From Phascolarctos cinereus (lineage: Eukaryota; Chordata; Mammalia; Diprotodontia; Phascolarctidae), in the NCBI RefSeq assembly GCF_002099425.1, contig NW_018344105.1, forward strand, positions 496,001 to 560,000: a stretch of DNA of 64,000 nucleotides. Direction: 5' to 3'. Shown here in pieces: positions 33,150 to 45,025 of the stretch (within the stretch, counting starts at the first letter, position 1; every line of letters begins with the position of its first letter). The notes beneath the pieces were generated by a model, which worked only from the letters and a program-made list of their open reading frames with translations, ran no database searches and was not told the DNA's origin. The position numbers were made by a program, and so were the translations under genes.

Positions 33150-33600
33150 TCCTTTGCCAATCATATTTTCTTAATGGAATAAGGGTTGGGGGTAGATTGA
33201 ATCCATCAATCATTTCATCCCACTTAAAGTAACTAACAAGATACTCTGGCTCTGATACCTTTATCAGGGGAGAATCCTTCCATTGAATCAATCAGTCAAT
33301 CAGAAGCACTAAATGAATGTCTGTACGCCCAATCACTTACTCTATGGGTTCGTACAAAATAACAAGCCAGCTCAGATTCCACTATTCCATTGGTGAGCCA
33401 AGAGAAAGCTGTTCCATCCATGCCTCTGAAAGGGAATTGCTTGGAGGGTGGGAATGTGGAGAAGAGTCTTAATCTCCCTTGTGGGGGTCACTTCCTGACC
33501 AGATGACAACCTTGGGAACTTTAAAGTGTTGGAGGGCTTAGATTTCTCTTTAGTGTCCTAGCAGTATCTCAGAACAGTGGTTACTGGAAGCAGTGTCTGC
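33150..33600 (+). repeat. unclassified interspersed repeat, copy 2
   Basis: It aligns with 47,740-48,390. Shared blocks in order are ACTTAAAG, AGATACTCTGGC followed by TGATACCTTTATC, AAGGGAATT, and AACTTT near a TTGG motif. The right end also matches 14,230-14,320 (TTTAGTGTCCTAGCAGTATC). It is a dispersed family of at least 450 bases with no coding content seen. LTR-like fossil or MER-type element; family unknown. Confidence 0.6.
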
Positions 33601-33917
33601 AGCAGGAGTTGAGCACAAAGTAGACATACTGAGCAAAGGAAGTTTCAGGATATTGTAAGAAACTTAGCAGAAAGCTGTACTATACCTAAGGGGAAAATCT
33701 TAAGGACCCCAGCAAAAGGACTTCAAAGAGCTGTGAGCTATTCTTTTGTCCCATGCATTTACCAGTATTTATTACAGTGCCCAAAGTGAGTATTGTAGCT
33801 AATATGAAAAGTATGGATTTTGCATCCTTAAAATACTAGTACATAACTATATGCCCAGAGCACCTTATGATGGCTCATAAATGTTCAGATTTTTCCTTTT
33901 TTCATTAAAAACAAAAC
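33601..33917. other. unassigned, may continue the preceding repeat
   Basis: No independent landmark. It ends in an A-rich tract at the half-L1 target site. Confidence 0.35.
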
Positions 33918-34464
33918 AAAACTTTTGGGGGCAGAGCTAAGATGGAGTAAAAGCAGTGACTTCTTTGAGCTGTTGCCCAAACCCCTCCACATACCTGTAA
34001 AAAATGACTCTAAACAAATTCTAGAGCAGCAGAACCCACAAAAAGACAGAGTGAGACACATTTCCAGCCCAAGATAACCTTGGATGGTCGGTGGGAAAGG
34101 TCTGTTGTGCCAGGCTGGGAGAGGAGCGCAGTTGAGTATGGGCCCCACAGGAAAAGGCAGGGCCAGAGGAAACCCAGAGCAGGCCTCAGGGGACTGAATC
34201 ACAGACATCTGTAGCGGTTTCCAGACTCCTCAACCACAACTCCTCCACAAATGCCAAAGACAACTTAGAAGGTCAGTGGGAAAGGTCTGTAGGACCTGGG
34301 TGAGAGAGGATGGTGGTCCAATTCTGGCCCTTGTGTACCCCCGTGGTAGCGGCCATAGCAGCAGTGGCTGTTTCCAGAGCTCTCAGTCCACAGATGGTAA
34401 GGAGATCAAACAGCTGATCAGAAGATTACAGGGATCCTTTTGCTAGCACTGAGGTAAGATTCTG

Positions 34465-34722
34465 TTGCTTTGCCCATACTTGGATCTGGGTCGCAGTCCT
34501 GGGGCAAGGAGGAGCACTGGCATAATAGAGCTTGTGGCAGCAGTGAAGATGGAACCCTCTTCACAGTGCCAGGGCAGAAAAGAGTCCGTGTGGTCCTTCA
34601 CAGACCAGAACACAGGCCAGGAGAGGAGTAAACACCTCTACTTAGATCATACCACCTTGGAAGAACTGAAAACTTACAGATCCCTAGATGTATCTCTGAA
34701 AACAGCTGCACAAAACCCATGA
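34465..34722 (+). other. sense ORF upstream of half-L1 ORF1
   Basis: 85 codons starting MLCPYLDLGRSPGARRSTG and containing SLKTAAQ near the end. The half-L1 at 43,503-43,904 has a collinear frame of 133 codons, differing by an in-frame 12-base indel and many substitutions. Whether this frame is ever translated is unknown. It may simply be inherited 5' UTR. Confidence 0.5.
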
Positions 34723-35101
34723 AGCTTGGGACAACACATCCTCCACACTGGAAGCAGAGCCTACCTTAACAAAGAGTTTAAAAGTCAAGTAACTAGCTGG
34801 AAACATGTATAAACAGCACAAAAAAACTCAGATTATAGAATCTTACTTTGATGACAAGGATAATCAAAACGTACAATCAGAAGAAGACAAAGTCAAGGCT
34901 CCTACATCCAAAGCCTCGAGGAAAAATATGAATTGGTCTCAGACCAAAGGATTTTAAAAATCAAGTAAGAGAAGTGGAGGAAAAATTGGGAAGAGAAATG
35001 AGAGTGATGCAAGAAAATCATGAAAAATGAGTCAATAGCTTGCTAAAGGAGACCTAAAAAATACTGAAGAAAATAACATCTTTAAAAATTGACTAGACCA
35101 A

Positions 35102-35538
35102 ATGGCAAAAGAGGCCCAAAAAGCCAATGAGGAGAAGAATGCCTTAAAAAGCAGAATTGGCCAAATGGAAAAGGAGGTCCAAAAGGTCACTGAGGAAAAT
35201 AATTCCTTAAAAATTAGAATGGAGCAAATCGAAGCTAATGACCCTATGAGGTATCAAGAACTCACAAAACAAAACCAAAAGAATGAAAAATAGACAATGT
35301 GAAATGTCTCACTGGAAAAACAACTGACTTGGAAAATAGATCCAGGAGAGATGATTTAAAAATTATTGGACTACCTGAAAGCCATGATCAAAAAAAGAGC
35401 CTAGACATCATCTTTGAAGAATTATCAAGGAAAACTACCCTGATATCCTCAAACCAGAGGGTAAAATATAAATTGAAAGAATCTACTGATCACCCCCTGA
35501 AAGAAATGCCAAAAGGAAAATTCCCAGGAATATTATAG
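35102..35538 (+). pseudogene. half-L1 ORF1 remnant, coiled coil and RRM-like part
   Basis: Two frames: 35,102-35,293 is a heptad-rich coiled coil (EEKNALKSRIGQMEKEVQKV), and 35,299-35,538 begins with TDLENRSRRDDLKIIGLPES, the conserved entry to the L1 ORF1 RNA-binding domain. A stop and a frame shift separate them. ORF1p is an RNA-binding chaperone of the L1 particle. Confidence 0.88.
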
Positions 35539-37565
35539 CCAAATTTCAGAGTTTCCAGGTGAAGGAAAATATTGCAAGCAGCCGGGAAGAAACAATTTAA
35601 GTACTGTGTAAACAATTAGGATAGCACAAGATTTAGCAGCTTCTACATCAAGGGATTGGAGGGCTTGGAATATGATATTTTGGAGGTCAAAGGAGCTAGG
35701 ATTAAAATCAAGAATCGCTTACCCAGCAAAACTGAGTGTAATCAATGAGGGAGGAAAATTGATATTCAGTGATATAGAGAAATTTAATGCATTCTTGAGA
35801 AGCCAGAGCTAAATAGGAAATTTAATTCTCAAATACAAGACTTGAGAGAAGCATGAAAAGGTAAATAGCAAGGAGAAATCATAAGAGACTTATTAAAGTT
35901 GAACCGTTTATATTCCTGCATGGAAAGATGATATTTGTAACTCATGACACCTTTCTCATCATTAGAGTAGTTGGAGGGTGAGCACAGGGTGAGTTGAATA
36001 TGAAGGGATGATATCTAAAAAATAAAATTAAGAGATGGGAAAGGAATGTACTTGGAGAAGGAGAAAGGGAGAAGTAGAATGGGTCAAAATATCTCACATA
36101 AAAGAAGCAAGAGGGGGAGGTGAGAGGGAATAAGTGAACTTTACTCTCTTTGGATTTGGCTTAAGGAGGGAATAACATACACACTCAATTGGGTGTGGAA
36201 ATCTTTCTTATCCTACAGGAAAGTAGGGGGGCAGGGGATAAGAGAGGGAGGAGGGGTGATTGAAGAGAGAGTAGATTGGGGGAAGGGGTAATCATCAACA
36301 AATACTTTTGAGGAGGGGCAGGGACAAAGAAGAGAATAGAATAAATGTGGGGTGGGATAGGATGGAGGGAAATATAGTTAGTCTTTCCATCATGACTATT
36401 ATGGAAGTGTTTTGCATGACTACGCATGTATAACCTGTATCCAATTGCTTGCCTTCTCAATGAGGGTGGGTGTGGAGGGAGGAAGGGAGAGAATTTGGAA
36501 CTCAAAAGTTTTAAAAATGAATGTTAAAAATAGTTTTTACATGCAACTGGGAAATAAGATACACAGGCAGTGGGGTATAGAAATCTATCTTACCCTACAG
36601 GAAAATAGAAGGGGAAAGGGATAAGAGAAGGGGGGGGGGTGATAGAAGGGAGAACAGATTGGGGAAGGGCTAATCAGAATGCACACCATCATGGGGTGGG
36701 GGGAGAAAAGGGATAGGGAGAAAATTTGGAACTCAAAATCTTGTGGAAGTAAATGTTGAAAACTCAAAATGGATAAATAAATTGGGGGAAAAAACTTTTA
36801 AGTAGAACTGGAATGCCAGCTTTATTGTAGCTTGAGTCCAAACAATTTATCTAAATTCCTTATGAACTTCAGCTCCATTTTATAAAGTTTGCCTCTTGTC
36901 CTAAAAACCCTAAGTAACCTTCTCTAAGTGCTTGAATCTTTGGGGAACCGCACACCCCAATGATGGCTTTTCCAGGTCTGTTTCCTTTAAATTAATCTTT
37001 TTATCCTAGTTACAAACTCAACTAGTTAGGTGAGTTAACTCCATGGATTCGTTGGACTACTGTACTGAATAGAAAGGGATATATAGAAATCTTGTCTGGA
37101 CTACAGTTAGATAGCCTTATGCACTGATGAAATCATGGAAGAATTGTCACCAACTACAGTTTGGTTTCTTACCTAAATGGTCAAGATGCTGACTTTCTGC
37201 TGACTCCAGCTCAGTCATTACTCTTCTTAAAGTATATGTTTTAAAATAATTTTGTTAAATCTTTCTCAAATACATATTAAATTTAACATCTGTTTTTTAA
37301 ATTCACTCTCTACCTCTTACCCCACTCCTCATCCTTGAGAAGGCAAGCAGTTTGACATCTATTATACATATGAAGTCAGGAAAAACATATTTTCATATTA
37401 GCCATGCTGCAAAAGAAAATCCATACACACAAAAACAAGAGAAAGAAAGGAAGTTTTAAAAAAGTATGCTTCAATCTGCATTCAGAGTTGATCATTTCTC
37501 TCTGGAGGTGGATATCATTTTTCATTTTTGAGTCCTTTGTCTTGGATCATTGTCTTGATCAGAAT

Positions 37566-37672
37566 TGGTGTTTGTCCTTTGTTTTCGAAGAGGATCAAAT
37601 TATATCACGGGTGACGTCTTGGCATTGGTGTGAATTGGATTTAAGCGAGGGAAAGTTGCATGAAGTAGCTGA
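37566..37672 (-). mobile_element. RTE 3' tail fragment inside L1
   Basis: The plus strand has GTCCTTTGTTTTCGAAGAGG, the same tail as the RTE LINE at 7756, then GTGAATTGGATTTAAGCGAG, a block of the marsupial RTE/RTE-SINE 3' region. L1 sequence resumes on both sides (GGATCATTGTCTTGATCAG; TCTTTAACTGTTGAGTGCC), so it is a nested insertion. Confidence 0.8.
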
Positions 37673-40528
37673 GTCTTTAACTGTTGAGTGCCCTTACAAT
37701 ATTGCTGTTGTATACAATGTTCTCCTGGTTCTACTCACTTCACTTTGCATGAGTTCACATAAGTCTTCCCAGATTTTTCTGAAACCATCTTGCTCATCAT
37801 TTATTATAGTACAATAGTATTCTATCACAACCATATGCCACAAGTTGTTTCTTCATTCCCAAATTGACAGACATCTCCTCGATTTCCAGTTCTTTGCCAC
37901 CAGAAAAAGAGCTGCTATAGACATTGTTGTACAAATAGGTCCTTTTGCATTTTTTTTGGTGTGTTTGGGATACATACTTAGTAATGGTATTGCTGGGTCA
38001 AAGGTTATACAGTCTTATAGCCCTTTGGGCATAGTTTCCAAATTGCTCTTCAGAATGGTTGGACTAGTTCATAACTGCACCAACACTGCATTAGTGTCTC
38101 AATTTTTCCACATCCCCTCTAGCATTTTAATTTTCCTTTTCTGTCATGTTGGCCAATCTGATAGATGTGAGGTGGTTTTTCAAAGTTGCTTTAATATGCA
38201 TTGCTCTAATCAGTAGTGATTTAGAGCATTTTTTATGTGATTATTGATAGCTTTGATTTCTTCTTCTGAAAACTGTCTTCATATCCTTTAACCATCAACT
38301 GGGGAATGGGTCTTATTTTTATAAATTTGGCTCAGATGCCTATATATTTGAGAAATGAGCCTTTTATCAGAGAACTTTGCTGTAAAAATCTCCCCTGTTT
38401 TTTGTTTACCTTCTAATTTTATCTACATTTGTTTTGTTTCTGCAAAAGCTTATCATTAAGAAAAAAAAGCTTTTTAATTTCATCTAATCAAAATGATCCA
38501 CTTTATCTCCTGTTTGGTTATAAATGATTCTTTATCCATAGATTTAACAGGTTCATTTTTTCATGTTCCCTTAATTTACTTAGGTTATCACTCTTTATAT
38601 TTAAATTGTTAATCCATTTTGACCTTATCTTGGCATGTGATGGGAGATGTTGGTCTGTGCCTAGTTTCTGCTAAACTGCTGTCCAGTTTTCTCAGCAATT
38701 TTTGTCAAATGATGAGTTCTTACCCCCAAAGCTTGGATCTTTGGATTTATCAAACATTATATTGCTATGGTTGTTTACTACTGTGTATTGCATACCTAAT
38801 CTACTTCACTATTCCAGCTCTATTTCTTAAATAGTACCAGATTGTTTTACTGCTTTGTGATGTAGTTTGAAATCTGGTATGGTGAGGCCAGCTTCCTTCA
38901 CATTTTTTTTTTATTACTTTGATGTACTTAACTTTTTGTTTTTCAAGATGAAATTTCTTACTAATTTTCCTAGCTCTATAAAAGAATTCTTTGGTAGTTT
39001 GGTATGACACTGAATAAGTAAATTAACTTAGGTAGAATTGTCATTTTTATTATATTGGCTTGGCTTACCCATAAGCAATTAATACTCCACTTGTTTAGAT
39101 CTCTCTGTATTTGTGTGAAAAGTGTTTTGTAATTGTGTTTGTATAGTCCCTAGGTTTGTCTTGGCAGGGAGACTCTCAAGTATTTTATATTGTCTGCAGT
39201 TATTATAAATGGAATTTCTCTATTTCTTCCTGCTGAGTTTTGCTGCTAGTATATAGAAATGCTGATGATTTAAGTCAGTTTATTTTGTATTCTGCAACTG
39301 TGCTAAAGTTCTAATTGTTTAAACTAGTTTTTTTTTAGTTGATTCTCTAGGGTTCTCTAATTATACCAACATAACCGTAAAGAGTGTTAGTGTTGTTTCC
39401 TCATTGCCTATTTTTATTACATCAGTTTCTTTTTCTTGTCTTGTTGCTACGACTACCTTGTCTAATACAATGTTGAATAATGGTGATGATGATGGACATC
39501 TTTGTTTTGCTCCTGATCTTATTGTGAAGGCTTCAAGTTGATTCCATTACAGATAATGCTTACTTTTGGTTTTAGAAAAAATATTTGGTAGAATTCACTA
39601 TTTCCTCTTCTGTTAATCTGGGCGGTTTATATTTTTGTAAATTTTCATCCATTTCACTTAGATCATCAGTTTTACTGCCATATAATTGGGCAAATTAACT
39701 CTTAAAGGTTGTTTTAATTTTAACTTCATTGGTGATGCGTTTACCCTTTTCATTTTTGATGCTAATAATTTGGTTTTCTTTTTTTAAATTAAGCTAACCA
39801 ATGGTTTATTGTTTTTTTCTTAAAACCAGTTCATAGCTTTATTTATTAGCTTGATGGGGTTTTTTACATTCAATTTTATCAATCCCTTTTTTGATTTTCA
39901 GGATTTCCATTGGGTGATTGCTTGGGAATTTTTAATTTGTTCTTTTTCTGTTTTTTTTTTTTTTAGTTGCTTGCCAATTCATTGATCTACTCTTTCTCTC
40001 TTTTATACATGCAAGCTTTTAGAGCTATAAATTTTCCAGTAAGTACTGCTTTGGCTGCATTCCACAAATTTTGGGATGTTGTCTCATTGTTGTCATCCTT
40101 TTTAATGAAATTATTGATTGTTTCTATGATTTGTTCTTTGACCCACTCATTTTTAGGATAATATTATTTATTTTCCAATGAATTTTTAATCTGTTTCCAC
40201 GACCCTTTACTGAATATAATATTTATTGTATTGTGATTTTAAAAGGATACAGTTAACATTTCTGCTTTTCTGCATTTGGTCATGAGATTTTTATGCCCTA
40301 ATACATGGTCAGTTTTTGTTAAAGTGCCATGTACAGCTAGAAAAAAAGTTATGCTTCTTTCTATTCCCATTCAGTTTCCTGCAGAGGTTTATCATATCTA
40401 ACTTTGCTAAGATTTTCTTTATCTCCTTAACTTCTTTTTTATTTTATGGTAACGTTTATCTAGTTCAGAGGGGGGGGCAAGTTGAGGTCCCTCACTAGTA
40501 TAATTTTACTATTTCCTCTGTAATTAAT

Positions 40529-40798
40529 TTAACTTTTTCTTAAGAATTTGGATGCTCTGCCATTTGGTGCATATGTATTTATTAATGCTATTACTTCATT
40601 GTCTATGGCACCTTTTAGCAACATGTAGTTTCCCTGCTTAATCCTTTTAATTAGGTCTATTTTTGCGTTTGCTTTTGCTTTTGCTTTGTGTGAGATCATA
40701 ATGGATATACCCTTTTTTTCCCCAGCTGTAGAATGATAAAATCTTGTTTTAACTCTGTGTGTGTCTCTCCATTTTAAGTGTTTTTTTGTTTTTTTCAT
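40529..40798 (-). pseudogene. L1 ORF2 endonuclease remnant
   Basis: The minus frame includes KGAIDNEVIALINTYAPNGR, the L1 APE-type endonuclease motif of N-x-Y-A-P-N form (normally I-N-I-Y-A-P-N). It belongs to the minus-strand L1 at 37,230-46,142. Only this exon-like stretch is open. Confidence 0.9.
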
Positions 40799-42933
40799 AT
40801 AAACAACATGTTGTTGGATTCTGGTTTCTAGTCAATTTTGTTACCTGTTTCTGTTTTGTGTGTAAGTTCATCCTGATCACATTCACAGTTATGATAATCA
40901 ACTGTGCATTTCCTTCTATCCTGTTTTCTTCTCTTTATCCTTCTCTCTCTCTCTTTTTATTATGTCTTTCCTCTAAAGTCTTTTGCTTCTGACCAATACC
41001 TTTTTTTAATCTACCTTCCTTTTTATCGCTAGCCCTCCTTCCTTTCTCTTATCCCTTTCCCCTTCTACTTCCCAGTTCTATCACCAGTTGAATATGTATG
41101 TATTTCCCTCTTTGAACTACTTTAGATGTGAGGTTCAAGAATTGTTCATCCCCCCATTTCTTTTCAACTGTAACAACTGTTGCTTACATGCCTCTTTTAT
41201 GTGAGATAATTCCTACCATTTTTTCTCTCCTTTCTCCTGTCTCTGAGTATTGTTCTTCTTGCCTATCCATTTTTTACATCATCCCAACATAGTCCATTCA
41301 CTCACTTTTTATGTAGAATCCTTTTAACTGCCATAATAATGATAAAGTTGTTTTTTTTTTAATAGTTAGATGTATACTCTTCCCACACGGAAAGGTAAAC
41401 AGTTTAACTTTATTGAGTCCCTTTTAATTTCTTTTTCATGTTGACCTCTTTATGTTTTTCTTGAGTCTTATATTTGATTTTTTTTAGTTTTTATTTAATT
41501 TTTTTAATATAAATTTATTTATTCTTAGTTTTCAACATTTACTTCCACAAGATTTTGAGTTCCAGATTTTCTCCCCATCTCGTCCCTCCCCCACCACAAG
41601 ATGGCATGCATTCTGAATACCCCTTCCCCTAGTCTGCCCTCTTTTCTATCTCTCCCCTGCTTCTCTTATCCCCTTCCATTTTCCTGTAGGGCAAGATAGA
41701 CTTCTGTACCACATTTCCTGTATTTCTTATTTCCCAGTTGCATGTGAAAACATTTTTTAAACATGTGTTTTTAAAACTTTGGATTCCAAATTTTCTCCCT
41801 TCTTCCCTCCCCACCTACCCTCGTTGAAAAGGCAACAACTCAATATAGGTTATACATGTGCAGTTATGTAAAACACTTCCATAGTAGACATGTTGTGAAA
41901 AACTAACTCAGTTTCCTCTAATCCTATCCTGTTCCCCCATTTATTCTCTTCTTTCTTTTAACCCTGTCCCTCCTCAGAAGTATTTGCTTCTGATTACCCC
42001 CTTTCCCAATCTGCCCTCCTCTCTATCATCCCCCTGCTCTCTTGTCCCCTTCTCCCCCTATTTTCCTGTAGGGTAAGACAGATTTCCATACCCAATTGAA
42101 TGTGTATGTTATTCCCTCCTTAAACCAAATCCTATGAGAATAAGATTCATTCATTCCCTCTTACCTCCCCCTATTTCCCCTCCACTGTAAGAGCCTTTTC
42201 TTTTCTATTTTTTTGTGAGATAATTTACCCCATTCTACCTCTCCCTTTCTTCTTCTCCTAGTATAATCCTCTCATCCCTTAATTTAATTCTCCACATATG
42301 ACCCCTTAAAATTCGACTTACCTTGTGCCCTCTATCTATTCACATATTTATAATCTTTTCCCTTCAGCTACCCTAATACTGACAAAGGTCTCATGAGTTA
42401 TAAATATCATCTTTCCATGCAGGAATGTACAACAGTTCAACCTTAATAAATCTTTTTCATTTCTCTTTCCTGTTTACCTCTTCATGTTCCACTTGAGTCC
42501 TGTATTTGAAAGTCAAATTTTCTATTTAGCTCTGGTCTTTTCATCAGGAGTGCTTGAAAGTCCTCTATTTCACTGAATGACCATTTTTTCCCCTGAAGGA
42601 TTATACTCAGTTTTGCTGGGTAGGTGATTCTTGATTGTAATCCTATCTCCTTTGCCCTCCGGAATATTCTGTTCCATCCTCTGTGGTCCTTTCATGTAGA
42701 AGCTGCTAAATCTTGTGTTATCCTGATTGTGTTTCCACAGTACTTGAACTGTTTCTTTCTGGCAGCTTGTAATATTTTCTCCTTGACCTGGGAACTCTGG
42801 AATTTGGCTACAATATTCCTAGGAGTTTGGGGATCTCTTTCAGGAGAGATCTGTGGATTCTTTCAATTTCTATTTTGCCCTCTGGTTCTAATATCAGGGC
42901 AGTTTTCCTTGATAATTTCTTGAAAGATGGTGT

Positions 42934-43239
42934 CTAGGCTTTTTTTTGATCATGGCTTTCAGGTAGTCCAATAATTTTTAAATTCTCTCTCCTGGATCTA
43001 TTTTCCAGGTCAGTTGTTTTTCCAATGAGATATTTCACATTGTTTTCTAATGTTTCATTCTTTTGGATTTGTTTTACAGTGTCTTGATTTCTCATGAAGT
43101 CACTAGTTTCCAATTGCTCTACTCTAGTTTTTAAGGAAGTATTTTCTTCATTAGTCTTTTGGACTTCCTTTTCCATTTGGCCAGTTTTTCTTTTTAGGGC
43201 ATTTTTCTCCTCATTGGCTTTTTGGACCTCTTTTGCCAT
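42934..43239 (-). pseudogene. half-L1 ORF1 remnant, coiled coil and RRM entry
   Basis: 101 codons: a heptad-rich coiled coil (EEKNALKRKTGQMEKEVQKT) followed by TTDLENRSRRENLKIIGLPE. It lines up with 35,102-35,400 of the plus copy without internal stops, showing a younger age. The frame closes shortly after and continues shifted towards 42,500. Confidence 0.9.
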
Positions 43240-43363
43240 TTGGGTTAGGCTATTTTTTAAGGTGTTATTTTATTCAATATTTTTTGGGTCTCCTTTAGCA
43301 AGCTGTTGACTTGTTTTTCATGATTTTCTTGCATCACTCTCATTTCTCTTCCCAATTTTTCCT

Positions 43364-43564
43364 CTACTTTCTTACTTGCTTCTCAAAATCCCTTTTGAGC
43401 TCTTCCAAGGCCTGGGACTGGTTCATATTTTTCTTGGAGGCTTTGGATGTAGGAGCTTTGACTTTGTTGTCTTCTTCTGGTTGTATATTTTGATCTTCTT
43501 TGTCACCAAAGTAAGATAATATAGTCTGACTCTTTTTGCACTGCTTGCTCATGATCCCAGCCAA
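43364..43564 (-). pseudogene. half-L1 ORF1 N-terminus
   Basis: 66 codons, with MSKQCKKSQ as the likely ORF1 start (second Met of the open frame) and a Lys/Glu-rich N-terminal part of ORF1. A frame shift separates it from the coiled coil downstream. Confidence 0.75.
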
Positions 43565-43904
43565 TTACTTGAGTTTTAAACTCTTTGTTAAGGTAAGAGT
43601 CTGCTTCCAATGTGGAGAGTGTACTGTCCCAAGTTTCAGGGGTGTGTGTAGCTGTTTTCAGAGATGCTTGTAGGGACCTGTAAACTTTCAGTTCTTCCAA
43701 GGTGGTTTGATAAGGGGCAAGGTGTTTACTCATTTCTTGGCCTGTGTTCTGGTCCATTAGTGACCGCAAGCACTCCTTTCTGTCCTGGAACTGTGAGGAG
43801 GGTTTCTTCTTTACAACCACTACAAGCTCCACCATGCCAGTACTCCTCCTCACCCCAGGACTGCGCCCAGAACTGTTACCCAGATTCAAGCATGGGCAAA
43901 GCAA
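43503..43904 (-). other. sense ORF upstream of half-L1 ORF1
   Basis: 133 codons, beginning MLCPCLNLGNSSGRSPGVRR and containing DQNTGQEMSKHLA. It overlaps the ORF1 start by about 60 bases in another frame. The collinear frame in the plus copy (34,465-34,722) is about 65% identical by eye over 80 residues. No known domain. Confidence 0.5.
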
Positions 43905-44776
43905 AGGATTCCTGCCTTGGCACTGGCAGAGAGATCCCTGTGATCCCCCTCTGATCAGCCAGTTGATTCCTCCTAAGTCTGTGGGTCAGAAGCTCAGGAG
44001 GCAGCTGCCCCCCACCCCCACCCAGGCCATGCTCTCAGGGAACTGGATCTGAGACCCCCGAGCTCTTCTCTCAGCACCGCAGAAACAGACTTTTCCCACT
44101 GATCTTCTCAGTTGTCTTTGGTGTTCATGGGTTAAGGAGTCTGGAAACTACCACAGCTGTCCTCTGAGACCTGGTCCAGCTTCACTCCAGCCTGAGCACC
44201 CATGCCACACTACACTCCTCTCCTAGCCTGGCGCGAAATGCCTTTCTGATCAAACATCCAGGTTGTCTTGGGCTGGAAATTTGCTTCACTCTGTCTTTTT
44301 GTGGGTTCTGCTGCTTTAGAATTTGTTTAGAGGTATTTGGAGGGGTTTGGGGGAGAGGTCAAGCAAGTCACTGCTTTCATTCTGCCATCTTGGCTCGCCC
44401 CCCAAGTCTTATATTTGAAAGTAAAATTTTCTATTCCGCTCTGGTCTTTTCATCAGGGATGTTTAAAAGTCCTTCATTTCATTAAATATGTATTTTTTGT
44501 CCTTTGAAGGATTATACTTTTGGGTAGGTTATTCTTGGTTGTAATCCCAGTTCTTTTGCCTTTCAGAATATCATATTCTAAGCCTCTACTTCTTTAAGGT
44601 GGTGGCTGCTAAATCTTGTATGATTCTGACTGTGGCTCTATACTATTTGAATGGTTTCTTTCTGGCTACTTGAAGCATTTTCTCTTTGTCCTAGGAGCTC
44701 TGTAATTTGGGTATAATATTCCTGGGAGTTTTCATTTTGGACCTCTTTTAGGAGGTGTTAGGTGGAATATTTCATT

Positions 44777-45025
44777 TTATGTTGTACTCTCTGGTTCTAG
44801 GATATCAGGACAACTTTCCTTGATAGTTTCTTGAAATATGATGTCTAGGCTCTTTCTTTGATCATGGCTTTCAGGCAGTCCAGTAATCTTTAAACTATCT
44901 CTCCTCAATATATTTTCCAGGTAAATTTTGTTTCCAAAGAAATAATTCACATTTTCTTTGATTTTTAAAAATTCTTTTGACTTTGTTTTATTGTTTCTTG
45001 AAATCATTAGCTTCCACTTGCCCAA
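44777..45025 (-). pseudogene. old L1 ORF1 remnant
   Basis: Contains SLKITGLPESHDQRKSLDII, the same RNA-binding-domain entry as in the two half-L1 copies, within the outer L1. It lies directly to the right of the nested insertion. Confidence 0.85.

Larger units (their letters stand above)
33927..36790 (+). mobile_element. half-L1 (HAL1-like) element, complete
   Basis: About 2.86 kb: a 5' UTR beginning GGGGCAGAGCTAAGATGG, an ORF1 region and a purine-rich 3' UTR, with no trace of ORF2. A short duplication, AAAACTTTT, at 33,918-33,926 and 36,791-36,799 brackets it. The 3' UTR carries two similar purine-rich units (about 36,200-36,300 and 36,580-36,680), each preceded by CCTACAGGAAA. HAL1 elements are L1 derivatives that keep only ORF1 and presumably borrow L1 reverse transcriptase. 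ORF1 is broken by several stops and frameshifts. Confidence 0.85.
41478..44404 (-). mobile_element. half-L1 (HAL1-like) nested in L1, complete with 14-bp TSD
   Basis: The left border is an oligo-T/A-rich tail and the right border is CCATCTTGGCTCGCCCCCC, the reverse complement of the 5' start. AGTCTTATATTTGA at 41,464-41,477 and 44,405-44,418 is an exact target duplication. Length is about 2.93 kb. Same plan as the plus copy: 5' UTR, ORF1, no ORF2, and a 3' UTR with two pyrimidine-rich units each next to TTTTCCTGTAGGG. Less decayed than the outer L1, hence younger. Confidence 0.93.
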
